Positions 35,880-43,939 of a stretch of DNA of 64,000 bases are shown here, in pieces. Both the position numbers and the translations under genes were made by a program. Location of the stretch: positions 17,494 through 81,493 of the forward strand of contig JASHON010000087.1 of the NCBI GenBank assembly GCA_030041095.1, written 5' to 3'. The DNA is from Terriglobia bacterium. GTDB taxonomy: Bacteria > Acidobacteriota > Terriglobia > UBA7540. The notes under the pieces were generated by a model. The model was not told the DNA's origin. It saw only the letters and a list, made by a program, of their open reading frames with translations, and made no database searches. Positions within the stretch are counted from its first letter, which is position 1, and the number at the start of each line of letters is the position of its first letter.

Positions 35880-36470
35880 GGTCATCCTCCTTCCTGGCAT
35901 CCGAGGAAACTCAACATGATAGCATTCCTTTCTGAGAAAGCAGCCGACTGCCTGCGCTTTTTGTGTCACGCTCCGTGCTCGGTGGGATTTGATCCCGCCG
36001 ATGGGAGAGCGACAGGATGCGGAACCATAAGTTGGCCGTATGCCCGTGGGGCAGAGTGAGGAATCGGCTGTTATGGACCATCAGCTTCCGGTGGCTCGTG
36101 TACTGGGGAAACGACCAACCGAGCCAGAGATCGCGCGGCGTACACTTCACGGCGGAGGCAGAAAAACTCAACAGGGCCACCAGTCCTCGCGCCATGTAGC
36201 GACAACCCAAAGGGTCTCACTGACGTTGCGCCAGGCACCCAGGTAATGATACGGGCGCATGAATAGCGTGATTTGAAGCCTGCTTACTGTGCTCCCCCGA
36301 TTTTCGGATTGCAAACCGCTTGCGCACTCGGCCAATATCATCGAAGTGGAATCTGCCGGGCGTCGCCGCGGGCGGCGCGAGACGAGTTGGGGGGAATCCA
36401 CTCCTTGCTGAGGCGAGCCTCTCCAACAGTCCTGTGAAGGCGAACCCGAGCGAGGAAAGGCCAAGCTGAT
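35880..36470. other. Divergent intergenic region containing a relic gene
   Basis: A 590 bp gap between the minus-strand GH29 gene and the plus-strand permease gene. It holds a degraded DUF4338-like fragment at 35,995-36,257, and the ribosome-binding site GAGGAAAGG ahead of the permease. Promoters for both flanking genes should be here but I find no strong match. Confidence 0.45.
35995..36257 (-). pseudogene. Relic of a DUF4338 (DruA-like) gene
   Basis: Two pieces in different frames align with DUF4338 proteins as I remember them. RPYHYLGAWRNVSETLWVV is in one frame (from 36,257). LLSFSASAVKCTPRDLWLGWSFPQYTSHRKLMVHNSRFLTLPHG is in another (to 35,995). Intact homologues read HYLGY..., AAWKCAPRDxxIGW and VVNNxRFLILP. 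At least one frameshift (near 36,190) and both ends missing make it nonfunctional. The family includes the Druantia defence component DruA and many free-standing copies. Confidence 0.55.
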
Positions 36471-37880
36471 TTGACTGAATCTGAATCAAACCTACCGAAA
36501 CCGGGCGCGCTGTTGCAGGCGCCCTTGCCTACGCTGCCACGCGCGATTGGCGTCGTAGGAGCAACGGTCATCGTGATCGGCACGATCATCGGCTCCGGCA
36601 TTTTTTTGGTTCCGCATAATGTTGCGCTTGAAGTGGGCGGCATCCGCAGTCTTTACCTGGTCTGGATTGTGGGAGGCATTCTCGCCCTTGCGGGAGCGCT
36701 TTCCCTTGCAGAACTTGGAGCGGCCATTCCGGAGGCGGGAGGAGTTTACGTTTATCTGCGAGAAGCTTATGGCCGGCCGATAGCGTTTCTCTTTGGTTGG
36801 GCTTCTCTGCTGGTGATTGATGCGGGATCAGCCGCGACGCTGGCTGTAGCTTTTGGAATCTACAGCGCCACGCTGATTCCCGTCACCGCCCTCGAACAGA
36901 AACTGATCGGCGCCGCGGTGATCGCCATTCTCACACTCATCAATTTACTGGGCGTCCGAAAGGGGACGGCCGTTCAGGCCATCTTCACCGTGGCCAAACT
37001 CGGGGGACTGGGCATCATCGTCGGCTGCGCCCTCTATTTTCATCGTGCGACCCGGCCAGGCCCGGTCGGGCGGCTGCCCACCGCTCATACTACGCTGAAC
37101 TCATTTGGCATTGCGCTGATTGGCGTGCTGTGGGCCTATCAAGGATGGCACCAGCTTTCTTACAGCGCCGGCGAGATCAGGAAACCATCGCGAAACCTGC
37201 CGCTCGGTTTTCTGCTCGGGACGCTGGTGGTCATGGCCGCGTATCTCATTGCCAACTTCGCCTACCTGCGCACGCTGTCTCTCGATGTGCTGGCCAAACA
37301 CCAGCGCGTTGCCGCCGTCACCATGCAGATCCTCGTGGGTCCGCAAGGCGCTGCTTTTGTTTCGATCTTGATTTTGTGCTCGATATTCGGCGCGCTCAAC
37401 GGCACCTTGCTCACCTCTTCCCGCGTGTACTACGCCATGGCGCGTGACAAGATCTTCTTTGCGTGGGTATCGAAAATCCACACGCGCTACCGGACACCGG
37501 CCTCCGCGCTGTTGGTCTTGGGAGGCTGGTCCACGCTGCTTGCCCTGAGTGGAACGTACGAACAGCTTTATACTTACGTCGTATTCACGATGTGGACGTT
37601 TTCGGCTGCAGCCATTTTTGCAGTGATTGTGTTACGTCGTAAGATGCCCGGCCTCGCGCGTCCCTATCGAGTGATTGGGTATCCCATACTTCCCCTAGCC
37701 TTTGTTCTTGCGGCGATGCTCATTGTCGTGAACACGGCGGTAGCTGAGCCGGCGGAATCCGCGATCGGGCTTGGCATTGTGTTGACGGGAGTTCCACTCT
37801 TCTATCTGTGGCAGCGCAAGTCCGCGCGCGGAAATCCGTCATACGCGCCATCGAGCGATACGGCCAAACCTGGTGAATGA
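36471..37880 (+). CDS. APC-superfamily amino-acid permease
   Basis: A 469-residue carrier with 12 predicted helices. TM1 has VGATVIVIGTIIGSGIFLVPHNVA, the unwound glycine motif of the APC fold. ALSLAELGAAIPEAGGVYVYLREAYG is the conserved TM2-3 region, and GVLWAYQGWHQLSYSAGEIRKPSRNLP is TM6. It resembles the LAT/serine-threonine exchanger branch. The start is TTG at 36,471, preceded by GAGGAAAGG; no in-frame ATG would keep TM1 intact. It lies between a fucosidase and a clan GH-A gene, but amino-acid transport has no evident link with them. Confidence 0.88.
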   Translation: MTESESNLPKPGALLQAPLPTLPRAIGVVGATVIVIGTIIGSGIFLVPHNVALEVGGIRSLYLVWIVGGILALAGALSLAELGAAIPEAGGVYVYLREAYGRPIAFLFGWASLLVIDAGSAATLAVAFGIYSATLIPVTALEQKLIGAAVIAILTLINLLGVRKGTAVQAIFTVAKLGGLGIIVGCALYFHRATRPGPVGRLPTAHTTLNSFGIALIGVLWAYQGWHQLSYSAGEIRKPSRNLPLGFLLGTLVVMAAYLIANFAYLRTLSLDVLAKHQRVAAVTMQILVGPQGAAFVSILILCSIFGALNGTLLTSSRVYYAMARDKIFFAWVSKIHTRYRTPASALLVLGGWSTLLALSGTYEQLYTYVVFTMWTFSAAAIFAVIVLRRKMPGLARPYRVIGYPILPLAFVLAAMLIVVNTAVAEPAESAIGLGIVLTGVPLFYLWQRKSARGNPSYAPSSDTAKPGE

Positions 37881-37939
37881 AGCGATGAGTCGGGATGATT
37901 TGAATTCCAACCCTCCAGGTGGTATTGAGAAAGGTTTCT

Positions 37940-40195
37940 ATGCGGAAGCGATTCAAGGCAGGCGAGAAGGGGATCTCACGGCGGCGATTTCTTGTGGATG
38001 CAGGCGCTGCGGCGGCTTGTGCCGTAACCTCGCGCCCGGGCAAGGCATCAAACGCTCCGAGCGGCGCCGCGTCGCACGTGGACCTTGTGAGTGTAGAGGC
38101 CGGGCCCGGCCGATCCACGCATTCTTTTATTCCCAATCGTGCTCTCGGGACTTCGATCGATATTCTCCATTCCTCCGCTTCACCAAACTCCACCTGTTGC
38201 CCGAACGGGGCCGTGGACGAGTTGTACGTCGAATCGACGATCAAGCAGTGTCTATCGGCCGGTTGGGGACCGATGACATACCGTCAAAACACCGAGCTTC
38301 AAATGGCGGCATGGCACTGGAATCAGCACGGCACGTGGAGCGACGCGGCAAACAAGCAAGGTTACTTCACCGGCAGCGCGGAGCCGGCAGATTTCCTCCG
38401 GCATTCTTACGGCTACCCGTTGCCACATAGCGGGAATGCTGGCAACGGTGGTTCCACGAACGAGTTTTCCCGCCTGACCGACGGCAACCCCCAAAGCTAT
38501 TGGAAGAGCAACCCCTATCTCACATCCCGCTACACCGGCGAAGATGATTCGCTGCACCCGCAATGGGTGGTGATTGACCTCAACAAAGTGGAAGGCATTA
38601 ACGCCGTTCGGATCGCCTGGGCCAATCCGTACGCCACGAAATATGAAGTCCAATACTGGACTGGCTCGGACGCCATGGACGAGCCGACGAAGGGGGAGTG
38701 GAACGCGTTTCCGCGAGGAATCGTAGAGGATGGGCGCGGCGGTACGGTCACCTTGAATCTCGCCGCAGAACCGGTCGAAGCGCGCTTCCTTCGCATCCTG
38801 ATGTCCCATTCCTCCAATACGGCAGGAACACATGGTCCAGACGACCCTCGCAACTCCGCAGGCTACGCCATTCACGAAGTCTATGCAGGGACGTTGAGCC
38901 GGACCGGTGAGTTCATCGACCTCATCAGCCACTCTCCGGATTCGAACCAGACGCCAACTCATTGTTCGTCCATCGATCCGTGGCACTCGGAAAGCGACCT
39001 CAACCTGAGAGTTGGAGATCAGACAGGTTTCGATCTTTTCTTCACGAGCGGGGTGACGAATAACCTTCCCGCCATCGTGCCCATCGCGATGCTTTATGGC
39101 ACGCCTGAGGATGCGGCGGCGGAAGTGGCCTATCTTTACCGCAGGAAATATCCGGTGGCTTATGTGGAGATGGGAGAAGAGCCGGACGGGCAATACATCT
39201 TGCCCGAAGATTACGCGGCACTCTACGTGCAGTTTGCCGAAGCCATTCACCGCCTGGTCCCTGACGCCAAGCTCGGCGGGCCTGTCTTCCAGGGAGTGAA
39301 TGAAGACATCAAGGTGTGGCCGGATGCTGAGGGCCGCACGTCGTGGCTTGGGCGATTCCTTGATTATTTGAAGTCGCACGGCCGCATGTCCGATCTCGCC
39401 TTCATGTCGTTTGAGCACTATCCGTTCGATCCTTGCACGGTCACTTGGAGCGATCTTTATCGTGAGCCGGAGCTCGTGAGCCACATTCTCGAGGTGTGGC
39501 GTGAAGACGGCCTGCCCGAAAATATCCCAAGGTTCATCACGGAAAGTAACCTCTCGTGGGGCGTGGATCAAGCCTTCGTTGATATCTTTGGCGCGCTCTG
39601 GCTGGCCGATTACGCGGGAGCTTTTCTCACCGCCGGGGGCGACGCGCTTTATTACTACCAATTCTTCCCCTGGCCGGTATTTTCCGGCTGTCACGGCTGG
39701 GGAACGTTTGGCATGTTCACCGCCGGCCCGGATTTCAAGATCCGGCAGTACACCTCACAATATTTTGCGGCGCGGCTCATCAACCTGGAGTGGGTAAAGC
39801 CTGGCGGCGATTTGCACCGCCTCTATCGCGCTTCATGCGACGCAACCGACGCGGATGGGCATCGCCTGGTGACGGTCTATGCCGTGGAGCGGCCCGACGG
39901 GATGTGGGGATTGATGCTCGTGAACCGTGACCAGGAAAACGCACACACCGTGAAGATCGCCTTTCGGGACGAGAGCGAAGGACGGGACGGCTTCTTTTCG
40001 GGGCCGGTCGCTATGATCACGTTCGGCCAAGAGCAGTACGAATGGCACGAGAACGGTGCAGACGGCCATCCCGCACCGGACGGCCCGCCTGTGACCCAGA
40101 CGGTTTCCGGAGGCTCCCAAGCCATTTTTACTCTTCCCAGAGCCTCCGTTACGGTCCTGCGCGGAAAGGCCGAGGGCTTGGTGTCGCATCCTTGA
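37940..40195 (+). CDS. Tat-exported clan GH-A glycoside hydrolase with inserted F5/8C domain
   Basis: A 751-residue protein. ISRRRFLVDAGAAAACAVTSRP is a twin-arginine signal. A galactose-binding-like F5/8 type C domain spans ~173-320 (EFSRLTDGNPQSYWKSN, PQWVVIDLNKVEGINAVRIAWANP). It is inserted between the first barrel strand region (IPNRALGTSIDIL) and the rest of a TIM barrel. YPVAYVEMGEEPDGQYI supplies the acid/base Glu (~E414) where clan GH-A usually has NEP; here it is EEP. IPRFITESNLSW supplies the nucleophile (~E535). The nearest families seem to be GH39/GH5-like, but I cannot name one. AAAGG lies 6 nt before the ATG. Its substrate is probably another plant or surface glycan. Confidence 0.75.
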   Translation: MRKRFKAGEKGISRRRFLVDAGAAAACAVTSRPGKASNAPSGAASHVDLVSVEAGPGRSTHSFIPNRALGTSIDILHSSASPNSTCCPNGAVDELYVESTIKQCLSAGWGPMTYRQNTELQMAAWHWNQHGTWSDAANKQGYFTGSAEPADFLRHSYGYPLPHSGNAGNGGSTNEFSRLTDGNPQSYWKSNPYLTSRYTGEDDSLHPQWVVIDLNKVEGINAVRIAWANPYATKYEVQYWTGSDAMDEPTKGEWNAFPRGIVEDGRGGTVTLNLAAEPVEARFLRILMSHSSNTAGTHGPDDPRNSAGYAIHEVYAGTLSRTGEFIDLISHSPDSNQTPTHCSSIDPWHSESDLNLRVGDQTGFDLFFTSGVTNNLPAIVPIAMLYGTPEDAAAEVAYLYRRKYPVAYVEMGEEPDGQYILPEDYAALYVQFAEAIHRLVPDAKLGGPVFQGVNEDIKVWPDAEGRTSWLGRFLDYLKSHGRMSDLAFMSFEHYPFDPCTVTWSDLYREPELVSHILEVWREDGLPENIPRFITESNLSWGVDQAFVDIFGALWLADYAGAFLTAGGDALYYYQFFPWPVFSGCHGWGTFGMFTAGPDFKIRQYTSQYFAARLINLEWVKPGGDLHRLYRASCDATDADGHRLVTVYAVERPDGMWGLMLVNRDQENAHTVKIAFRDESEGRDGFFSGPVAMITFGQEQYEWHENGADGHPAPDGPPVTQTVSGGSQAIFTLPRASVTVLRGKAEGLVSHP

Positions 40196-41049
40196 ACGAG
40201 CTTGCGCTGGTGGCGTTCGCCAGACCTCCCTTCTGCTCGCGAAAACCTCTCTCCTCACATACTGCCCTTACTTAAGTTTTCGAAGGGCTTGGCGATCAGT
40301 GGCGTCCTGACATCCCTTTCAGAGTCAACAACTTACTGGGATAGGATGCAACGAATTCTTATAACTAATTTGTTATCAACACGTTGCTGGGTTTGTTGGT
40401 ATTGGCTCCCACTGCCGTTATTTGTTTTCAGCAAGTTACTGGGTTTGTTGGTCATTGTTTTTGGCGCCGCCTATCTTCAATAACCTACCAAAGTTGGTTC
40501 CATGGTCTCGGTTCATTCCGGCGTTTTCAACCGGCTCGATGGGGTGACCGGCGCCGCCCATTCATCCATTCCTCCTTGGCTTCAGGCACGACTTCTCCTG
40601 TGGCTCGAAAGTCCGCATCCGCTTCACTTCCTGCGCCCGCTGGTTGCGCTCAAGCTGCAAGCGCAACTTTGTGACCGTCTCGCCCGGCCGGAGTGGAACT
40701 GCGGGCCCCGCCCCCCGCCCACGGGGGCGGGAACGGGCCTGATCCTGCCTCCCGGGGGCGCAGCGCGCAAGAGTGGGAGCTTACCCGGAACAGTATACTA
40801 TAGTAGCCTATTAATTTCAAGCAGCCGGAAGCAGGCCGCTTCATCGCCGGGGGTTCAAAAAGGCGTCAAAAAGTTGAAAATCATGGCACGCGCGCGACTG
40901 TGCCTATGGGTTATCAAGAACGGGAGGGAAGAGCGCAGGTCAAGTTGCTGAGCCAGCCTGCGGGGCGGAAAGAGCACGGAGCCGTTCGGACCTGCGCGCC
41001 CTCCCGTGCCGGTGTTTGCCGCAATCGCGCGATGTGTTACGTTTGAAGA
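40196..41049. other. Long intergenic region with AT-rich direct repeats
   Basis: 854 bp without a credible gene. A locally AT-rich patch (40,320-40,490) contains CTGGGTTTGTTGGT twice, 52 bp apart (40,387 and 40,439), plus a third weaker unit (AACTTACTGGG, 40,330). A GC-rich tract (CCGCCCCCCGCCCACGGGGG, near 40,710) follows. An open frame at 40,502-40,951 has composition unlike the neighbours and no family resemblance. I treat the region as degenerate sequence. Confidence 0.45.
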
Positions 41050-42069
41050 ATGATGAGTAGCCAAAAACGAAAGTGCGCGAGCAAGGAATCAGAACCGGAC
41101 GCCCGGCGGCGCTCGAGAGTAAGGGCCGGTGTGGCCGCCCTTGTCCTCACCATGCTGATGTGCTGCCCTACGCTCACTCGCTCTCAGGACGTGGTGAGCG
41201 ATGCGGTTGCCTGGCTACCTCCCGGCACGATCGCGCTGGAGTATTCTGACGCTACCGCCTTACGCGGCCTGCCTGATTACCAGACCCTTCGACGGCACTT
41301 CCTTGGCCGGAACTTGCAATCGCTCGAGAATTCGTTGGCGACTATCGGCATCGCCGAAAGCGATATCAACCAACTGGTGCTGGCGTGGCAGTCGGGGAAC
41401 GGAAAGGCGTTCCAGCTCGAAGGCCTGGCCACAGGAACTTTTGACCCTGACGTAATGGCCCAGCGCGCCTCCGCCGCGGGGATCAAGCCGGCAAATGTGG
41501 ACGGCAGCAAGGCCTATTGCGTCGCCGCGGGCTCCAGCCAGACGTGCGTTGTTGTTCTTCAGGGGTCACTCGGCATCTTCGGTCCTCTGCCCGTCCTCAA
41601 CGCGATGCTCCAGGCTAGAGCGGGTACAGGCTCAGGACTGGCAGGAGGCGGAAACCTTGCCGCGCTTGTCCAGGGCGCGCGAGCGAATGCGCCGATCTGG
41701 GGCGTCGCGCTCGGCTCTGCCGTCTCCAAGTGGTTCGAGTCATGGATGCCGGCGGGAAATAGTCTGCAAATGAACTGGGGTACGGCGTTTCGAGACGTGA
41801 GCTCACTCTCGTATCGGGTGAACGCCGGCGACGACATCGACCTTCGCGTCAAACTGATGTGTGCTTCGGATCAGGCTGCCGCCAGCTTGAGTCAACTGAT
41901 GCAAGGTCTGAAGCTCATTCAGAGCATGGCGTGGCAGCGCGCCCACCCTTCACAATCCAACCCTTTCAGTGACCTGGATATTGAGGCGGCGGACAATCAA
42001 GTTACGTTCCACCTTACGGCAAGCTATGCCGCACTGGCAAACCCGGGAATGCTGGGGAAGCAGCCGTGA
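41050..42069 (+). CDS. Exported protein of unknown function
   Basis: 339 residues. After a basic N-terminus (residues 1-25) comes a hydrophobic signal segment AGVAALVLTMLMCCPTLTRS. The mature part begins DVVSDAVAWLPPGTIALEYSDATALRGLPDYQTLRRHFLG. It contains alternating amphipathic strands and helices such as YCVAAGSSQTCVVVLQGSLGIFGPLPVLNAMLQARAG. I do not recognise a family; the layout recalls acidobacterial secreted proteins annotated only as hypothetical. Two adjacent ATGs at 41,050 and 41,053 are possible starts. It is a single gene with no clear operon partner, and its 3' end touches a heptamer repeat array. Confidence 0.65.
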   Translation: MMSSQKRKCASKESEPDARRRSRVRAGVAALVLTMLMCCPTLTRSQDVVSDAVAWLPPGTIALEYSDATALRGLPDYQTLRRHFLGRNLQSLENSLATIGIAESDINQLVLAWQSGNGKAFQLEGLATGTFDPDVMAQRASAAGIKPANVDGSKAYCVAAGSSQTCVVVLQGSLGIFGPLPVLNAMLQARAGTGSGLAGGGNLAALVQGARANAPIWGVALGSAVSKWFESWMPAGNSLQMNWGTAFRDVSSLSYRVNAGDDIDLRVKLMCASDQAAASLSQLMQGLKLIQSMAWQRAHPSQSNPFSDLDIEAADNQVTFHLTASYAALANPGMLGKQP

Positions 42070-42118
42070 GAGGCAGAGACGAGAGACAAGAGGCGAGAGA
42101 CATGAGGTAAGAGACGAG
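42068..42118 (+). repeat. Degenerate heptanucleotide repeat (GAGACGA type)
   Basis: Six or seven 7-nt units in phase: AGAGGCA, GAGACGA, GAGACAA, GAGGCGA, GAGACAT, GAGGTAA, GAGACGA. The first bases overlap the stop codon of the preceding gene. The same unit type recurs at 44,806-44,916, so the two arrays bracket the defence-island relics. Confidence 0.65.
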
Positions 42119-42128
42119 CAGGCCTGTC

Positions 42129-42278
42129 TTTGCACCGGAGGACAACCGGTTCTTCGTTCACCTCGCGCAGGTACATCTCGATGCGGGTTTTGAGCTCCTC
42201 CTTCGACTTCACCCGTATCCCACGCAGCAGGGTTTTCGCCATTTTCCCAAAGAGTGATTCAACCAGGTTCGGCCAAAT
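42129..42278 (-). pseudogene. C-terminal relic of an IS630-type transposase
   Basis: About 50 residues, WPNLVESLFGKMAKTLLRGIRVKSKEELKTRIEMYLREVNEEPVVLRCK, match the end of IS630-family DDE transposases (WLNxIESFFxKMxRxxLRGIRV...NEEPVVFRWK). The N-terminal two thirds and both inverted repeats are absent. It adjoins the DUF499 relic, so this insertion may have interrupted that gene. Confidence 0.6.
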
Positions 42279-42384
42279 TCTGCGGGAGTCCCCGCTTTGT
42301 GCCAAAGCTCCACTTGCCGGCAGACGTGAAGCACCTGCTCCATCTTCCCATCGAACTCAGCGGCGCGCCTTGCGGAATCCCTCG

Positions 42385-42468
42385 CGCAATAGCAAATTCG
42401 TCAGGATTAAACGAGCGGCCTTCGCGGACTTCGGATCGCGGTGTTGTAACTTTGTACCAGGGTTCCAT
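42385..42468 (-). pseudogene. N-terminal relic of a DUF499 ATPase gene
   Basis: An ATG at 42,468, 16 bp after the DUF1828/1829 stop, opens MEPWYKVTTPRSEVREGRSFNPDEFAIA. This is very like the N-terminus of DUF499 proteins as I recall them (PWYKVVTPREDLREG... EFA). DUF499 proteins are large ATPases found with DUF1156 methylases in anti-phage islands. Similarity stops after about 28 codons and the remaining ~1000 residues are gone, replaced by other sequence including the IS630 relic. Confidence 0.6.
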
Positions 42469-42484
42469 AAACACGCCTTGTCAG

Positions 42485-43258
42485 CTAGCCGGCCAGGGCA
42501 TCCACATATGTGGAGCGTTGTGACCAGATGGCTGGGGCCACGCTGTAAGCATTGAGAGCCTCAACCACATCACCGCCGACCGGCTGCTCCTGATCGTTTA
42601 AGAATGCGAAAGCCTCGGCCTTTGATTCTCCCGCTCGTGCGGCTCGCGTGTCGCTCAGAGTCCAGAGGTAGGCGAAAATATTGTCCTTCTTTGGGGTGGA
42701 GATTGCCTGCAAAATCCGCTCAGGACGCCGTCGAGATTTGGGAATCAGGAAGTCGATTCCGTGATCGTAGCCACTCTTGCCGGCGAGCTTTACCCTGGGC
42801 GTGTAGCGGATGTCATGGCTATCCAGAAAGTTCCGAACCTCCTCAAAGAAGAAACTGGCAACCCGAGGCTGGGCCATCACAAACATATCGTTGACAGCCA
42901 GCATCGCCTGAGCCAGCGAATGTAGCCGCTGGCCAAGATTGGCATCAGACGCTTCGACTACTAGCTGCCGATTTTCTACACGCACTCCCAAACCCTTGAG
43001 TACGCTATCGAGAACCATCTTCCGTTTCGGGGTATCGAGCTCGAGGCCGCTTGTTCTCAGGTCAGACAGGATGTACCCGTCGTCCGATAGCATAATGTTT
43101 CCGTTGCGTCGTGTTGCGTACACCTGAAGGTGATCGTTATGCCGGTCAAGGAAGGGTGTTGTTAACTCACAGGTTTCCCCCATCTCTTCGGCAGAGAGTC
43201 CCTGGCGAAGCCAGCCTACATATGCATCGATCAGTTTCTGGCACTCTGCCCTATTCAC
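42485..43258 (-). CDS. DUF1828/DUF1829 domain protein in a defence-island remnant
   Basis: A 257-residue intact protein. The N-terminal half (CELTTPFLDRHNDHLQVYATRRNGNIMLSDDGYILSDLRTSGLELDTPKRKMVLDSVLKGLGV) matches DUF1828. The C-terminal half (YTPRVKLAGKSGYDHGIDFLIPKSRRRPERILQAISTPKKDNIFAYLWTLSDTR) matches DUF1829. The latter carries D-H and a later Q/K-rich strand like a nuclease-type core, though I cannot prove catalysis. Its ATG overlaps the DUF6978 stop by 4 bp. Upstream is the end of a DUF1156 methylase and downstream the start of a DUF499 gene, so the pair was probably built into that anti-phage operon. Function unknown. Confidence 0.8.
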   Translation of the reverse strand: MNRAECQKLIDAYVGWLRQGLSAEEMGETCELTTPFLDRHNDHLQVYATRRNGNIMLSDDGYILSDLRTSGLELDTPKRKMVLDSVLKGLGVRVENRQLVVEASDANLGQRLHSLAQAMLAVNDMFVMAQPRVASFFFEEVRNFLDSHDIRYTPRVKLAGKSGYDHGIDFLIPKSRRRPERILQAISTPKKDNIFAYLWTLSDTRAARAGESKAEAFAFLNDQEQPVGGDVVEALNAYSVAPAIWSQRSTYVDALAG

Positions 43259-43689
43259 ACGATCACCCCCTGAACAGGCGGCGGTGACTCAATGCTACAG
43301 AACGCGCAGAACTCATGGAACGTCGTTCCTGGATCCGTCAACAGCCTGAAACTGTTGCTGTCCACAGGGTAAGCCCACCTATCATCGAAGCCTTCCCTGA
43401 ACAAATGCATGTGGGTACCCGACAGCCGCTGGCCATCAGGATTGGTGTGGGGCGCCCCATCTATGTCCAGACGTGCCAGTACAACCACAGTTTGCACCCT
43501 GTTTTGAAACCTGAGCTTGGTGAGGCGCAGCATACCTCGCCAGATGTCCAGCAGGAATGTCTCTCTGTCGCTGGGGTCGGCAAGCTCAAACGTTTCGTCG
43601 ATCCCTGGAGAAATGGCGATCGAGGCCGGGGCGCGCACAAAATGCTTTACTACCCGCATAAGATGATCGGCTTCTTCTTGTGTCAGCAT
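43255..43689 (-). CDS. DUF6978-like protein, partner of the DUF1828/1829 gene
   Basis: 144 residues, starting MLTQEEADHLMRVVKHFV. The core DETFELADPSDRETFLLDIWRGMLRLTKLRFQNRVQTVVVLARLDIDGAPHTNPDGQRLSGTHMHLFREGFDDRWAYPV is typical of DUF6978 proteins as I recall them. The H-x-N-P-D-G and THMH motifs could bind metal. It lies 9 bp after the DUF1156 relic and overlaps the next gene by 4 bp, so the pair is translationally coupled. Both genes are intact while neighbours have decayed, which suggests continuing selection or recent loss. A toxin-antitoxin or defence accessory role is conjecture. Confidence 0.75.
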   Translation of the reverse strand: MLTQEEADHLMRVVKHFVRAPASIAISPGIDETFELADPSDRETFLLDIWRGMLRLTKLRFQNRVQTVVVLARLDIDGAPHTNPDGQRLSGTHMHLFREGFDDRWAYPVDSNSFRLLTDPGTTFHEFCAFCSIESPPPVQGVIV

Positions 43690-43698
43690 TCTGAAACT

Positions 43699-43900
43699 CT
43701 ACCTTGGTACGACTAGCAGCATAGCATCAAGAAGGCGTTTTTCCTCGCTGTCCTTGGGATAAAGCGCCGAAAGGGCATTGGCGAGGCGGAGGAAATCGGG
43801 GCTGCGCTGGGTTTCGGCCTCGAGCGTGGCGCGCAACGCCGCAGCCTGGCCGCCTGCCTGGAGAAGCATCGCGGCATGAACGTGGTCGAGCGTTGTCGCC
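43699..43900 (-). pseudogene. C-terminal relic of a DUF1156 DNA methylase
   Basis: About 66 codons ending at the stop at 43,699 read TLDHVHAAMLLQAGGQAAALRATLEAETQRSPDFLRLANALSALYPKDSEEKRLLDAMLLVVPR. From memory this is the characteristic ending of DUF1156 adenine-specific methylases of anti-phage islands (LANALSALYPxxSEEKRLLDAMLLAVPR). No Rossmann fold or catalytic motif remains upstream, where a REP hairpin and a broken transposase begin instead. Confidence 0.65.
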
Positions 43901-43906
43901 TGTGGC

Positions 43907-43930
43907 GCAGGCATCCTGCCTGCTTTTTTT
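43907..43930 (+). repeat. REP hairpin with terminator-like T-run
   Basis: GCAGGCA (43,907-43,913), loop TCC, TGCCTGC (43,917-43,923), then seven T residues. On the minus strand it encodes the RQDACATGD peptide seen where such repeats enter reading frames. It sits at the junction of the methylase relic and the REP-associated transposase, and may be that transposase's own repeat as well as an intrinsic terminator on the plus strand. Confidence 0.6.
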
Positions 43931-43939
43931 CGTCGGCTG

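Noticed and set aside
38252..39694. 480-codon minus-strand open frame
   Set aside because: Antisense to the clan GH-A enzyme with its Tat signal and catalytic motifs; no recognisable family of its own.
40502..40951. 149-codon plus-strand open frame in the long intergenic region
   Set aside because: Low-complexity Pro/Gly/Arg sequence from a GC-rich tract, no ribosome-binding site, no family resemblance.
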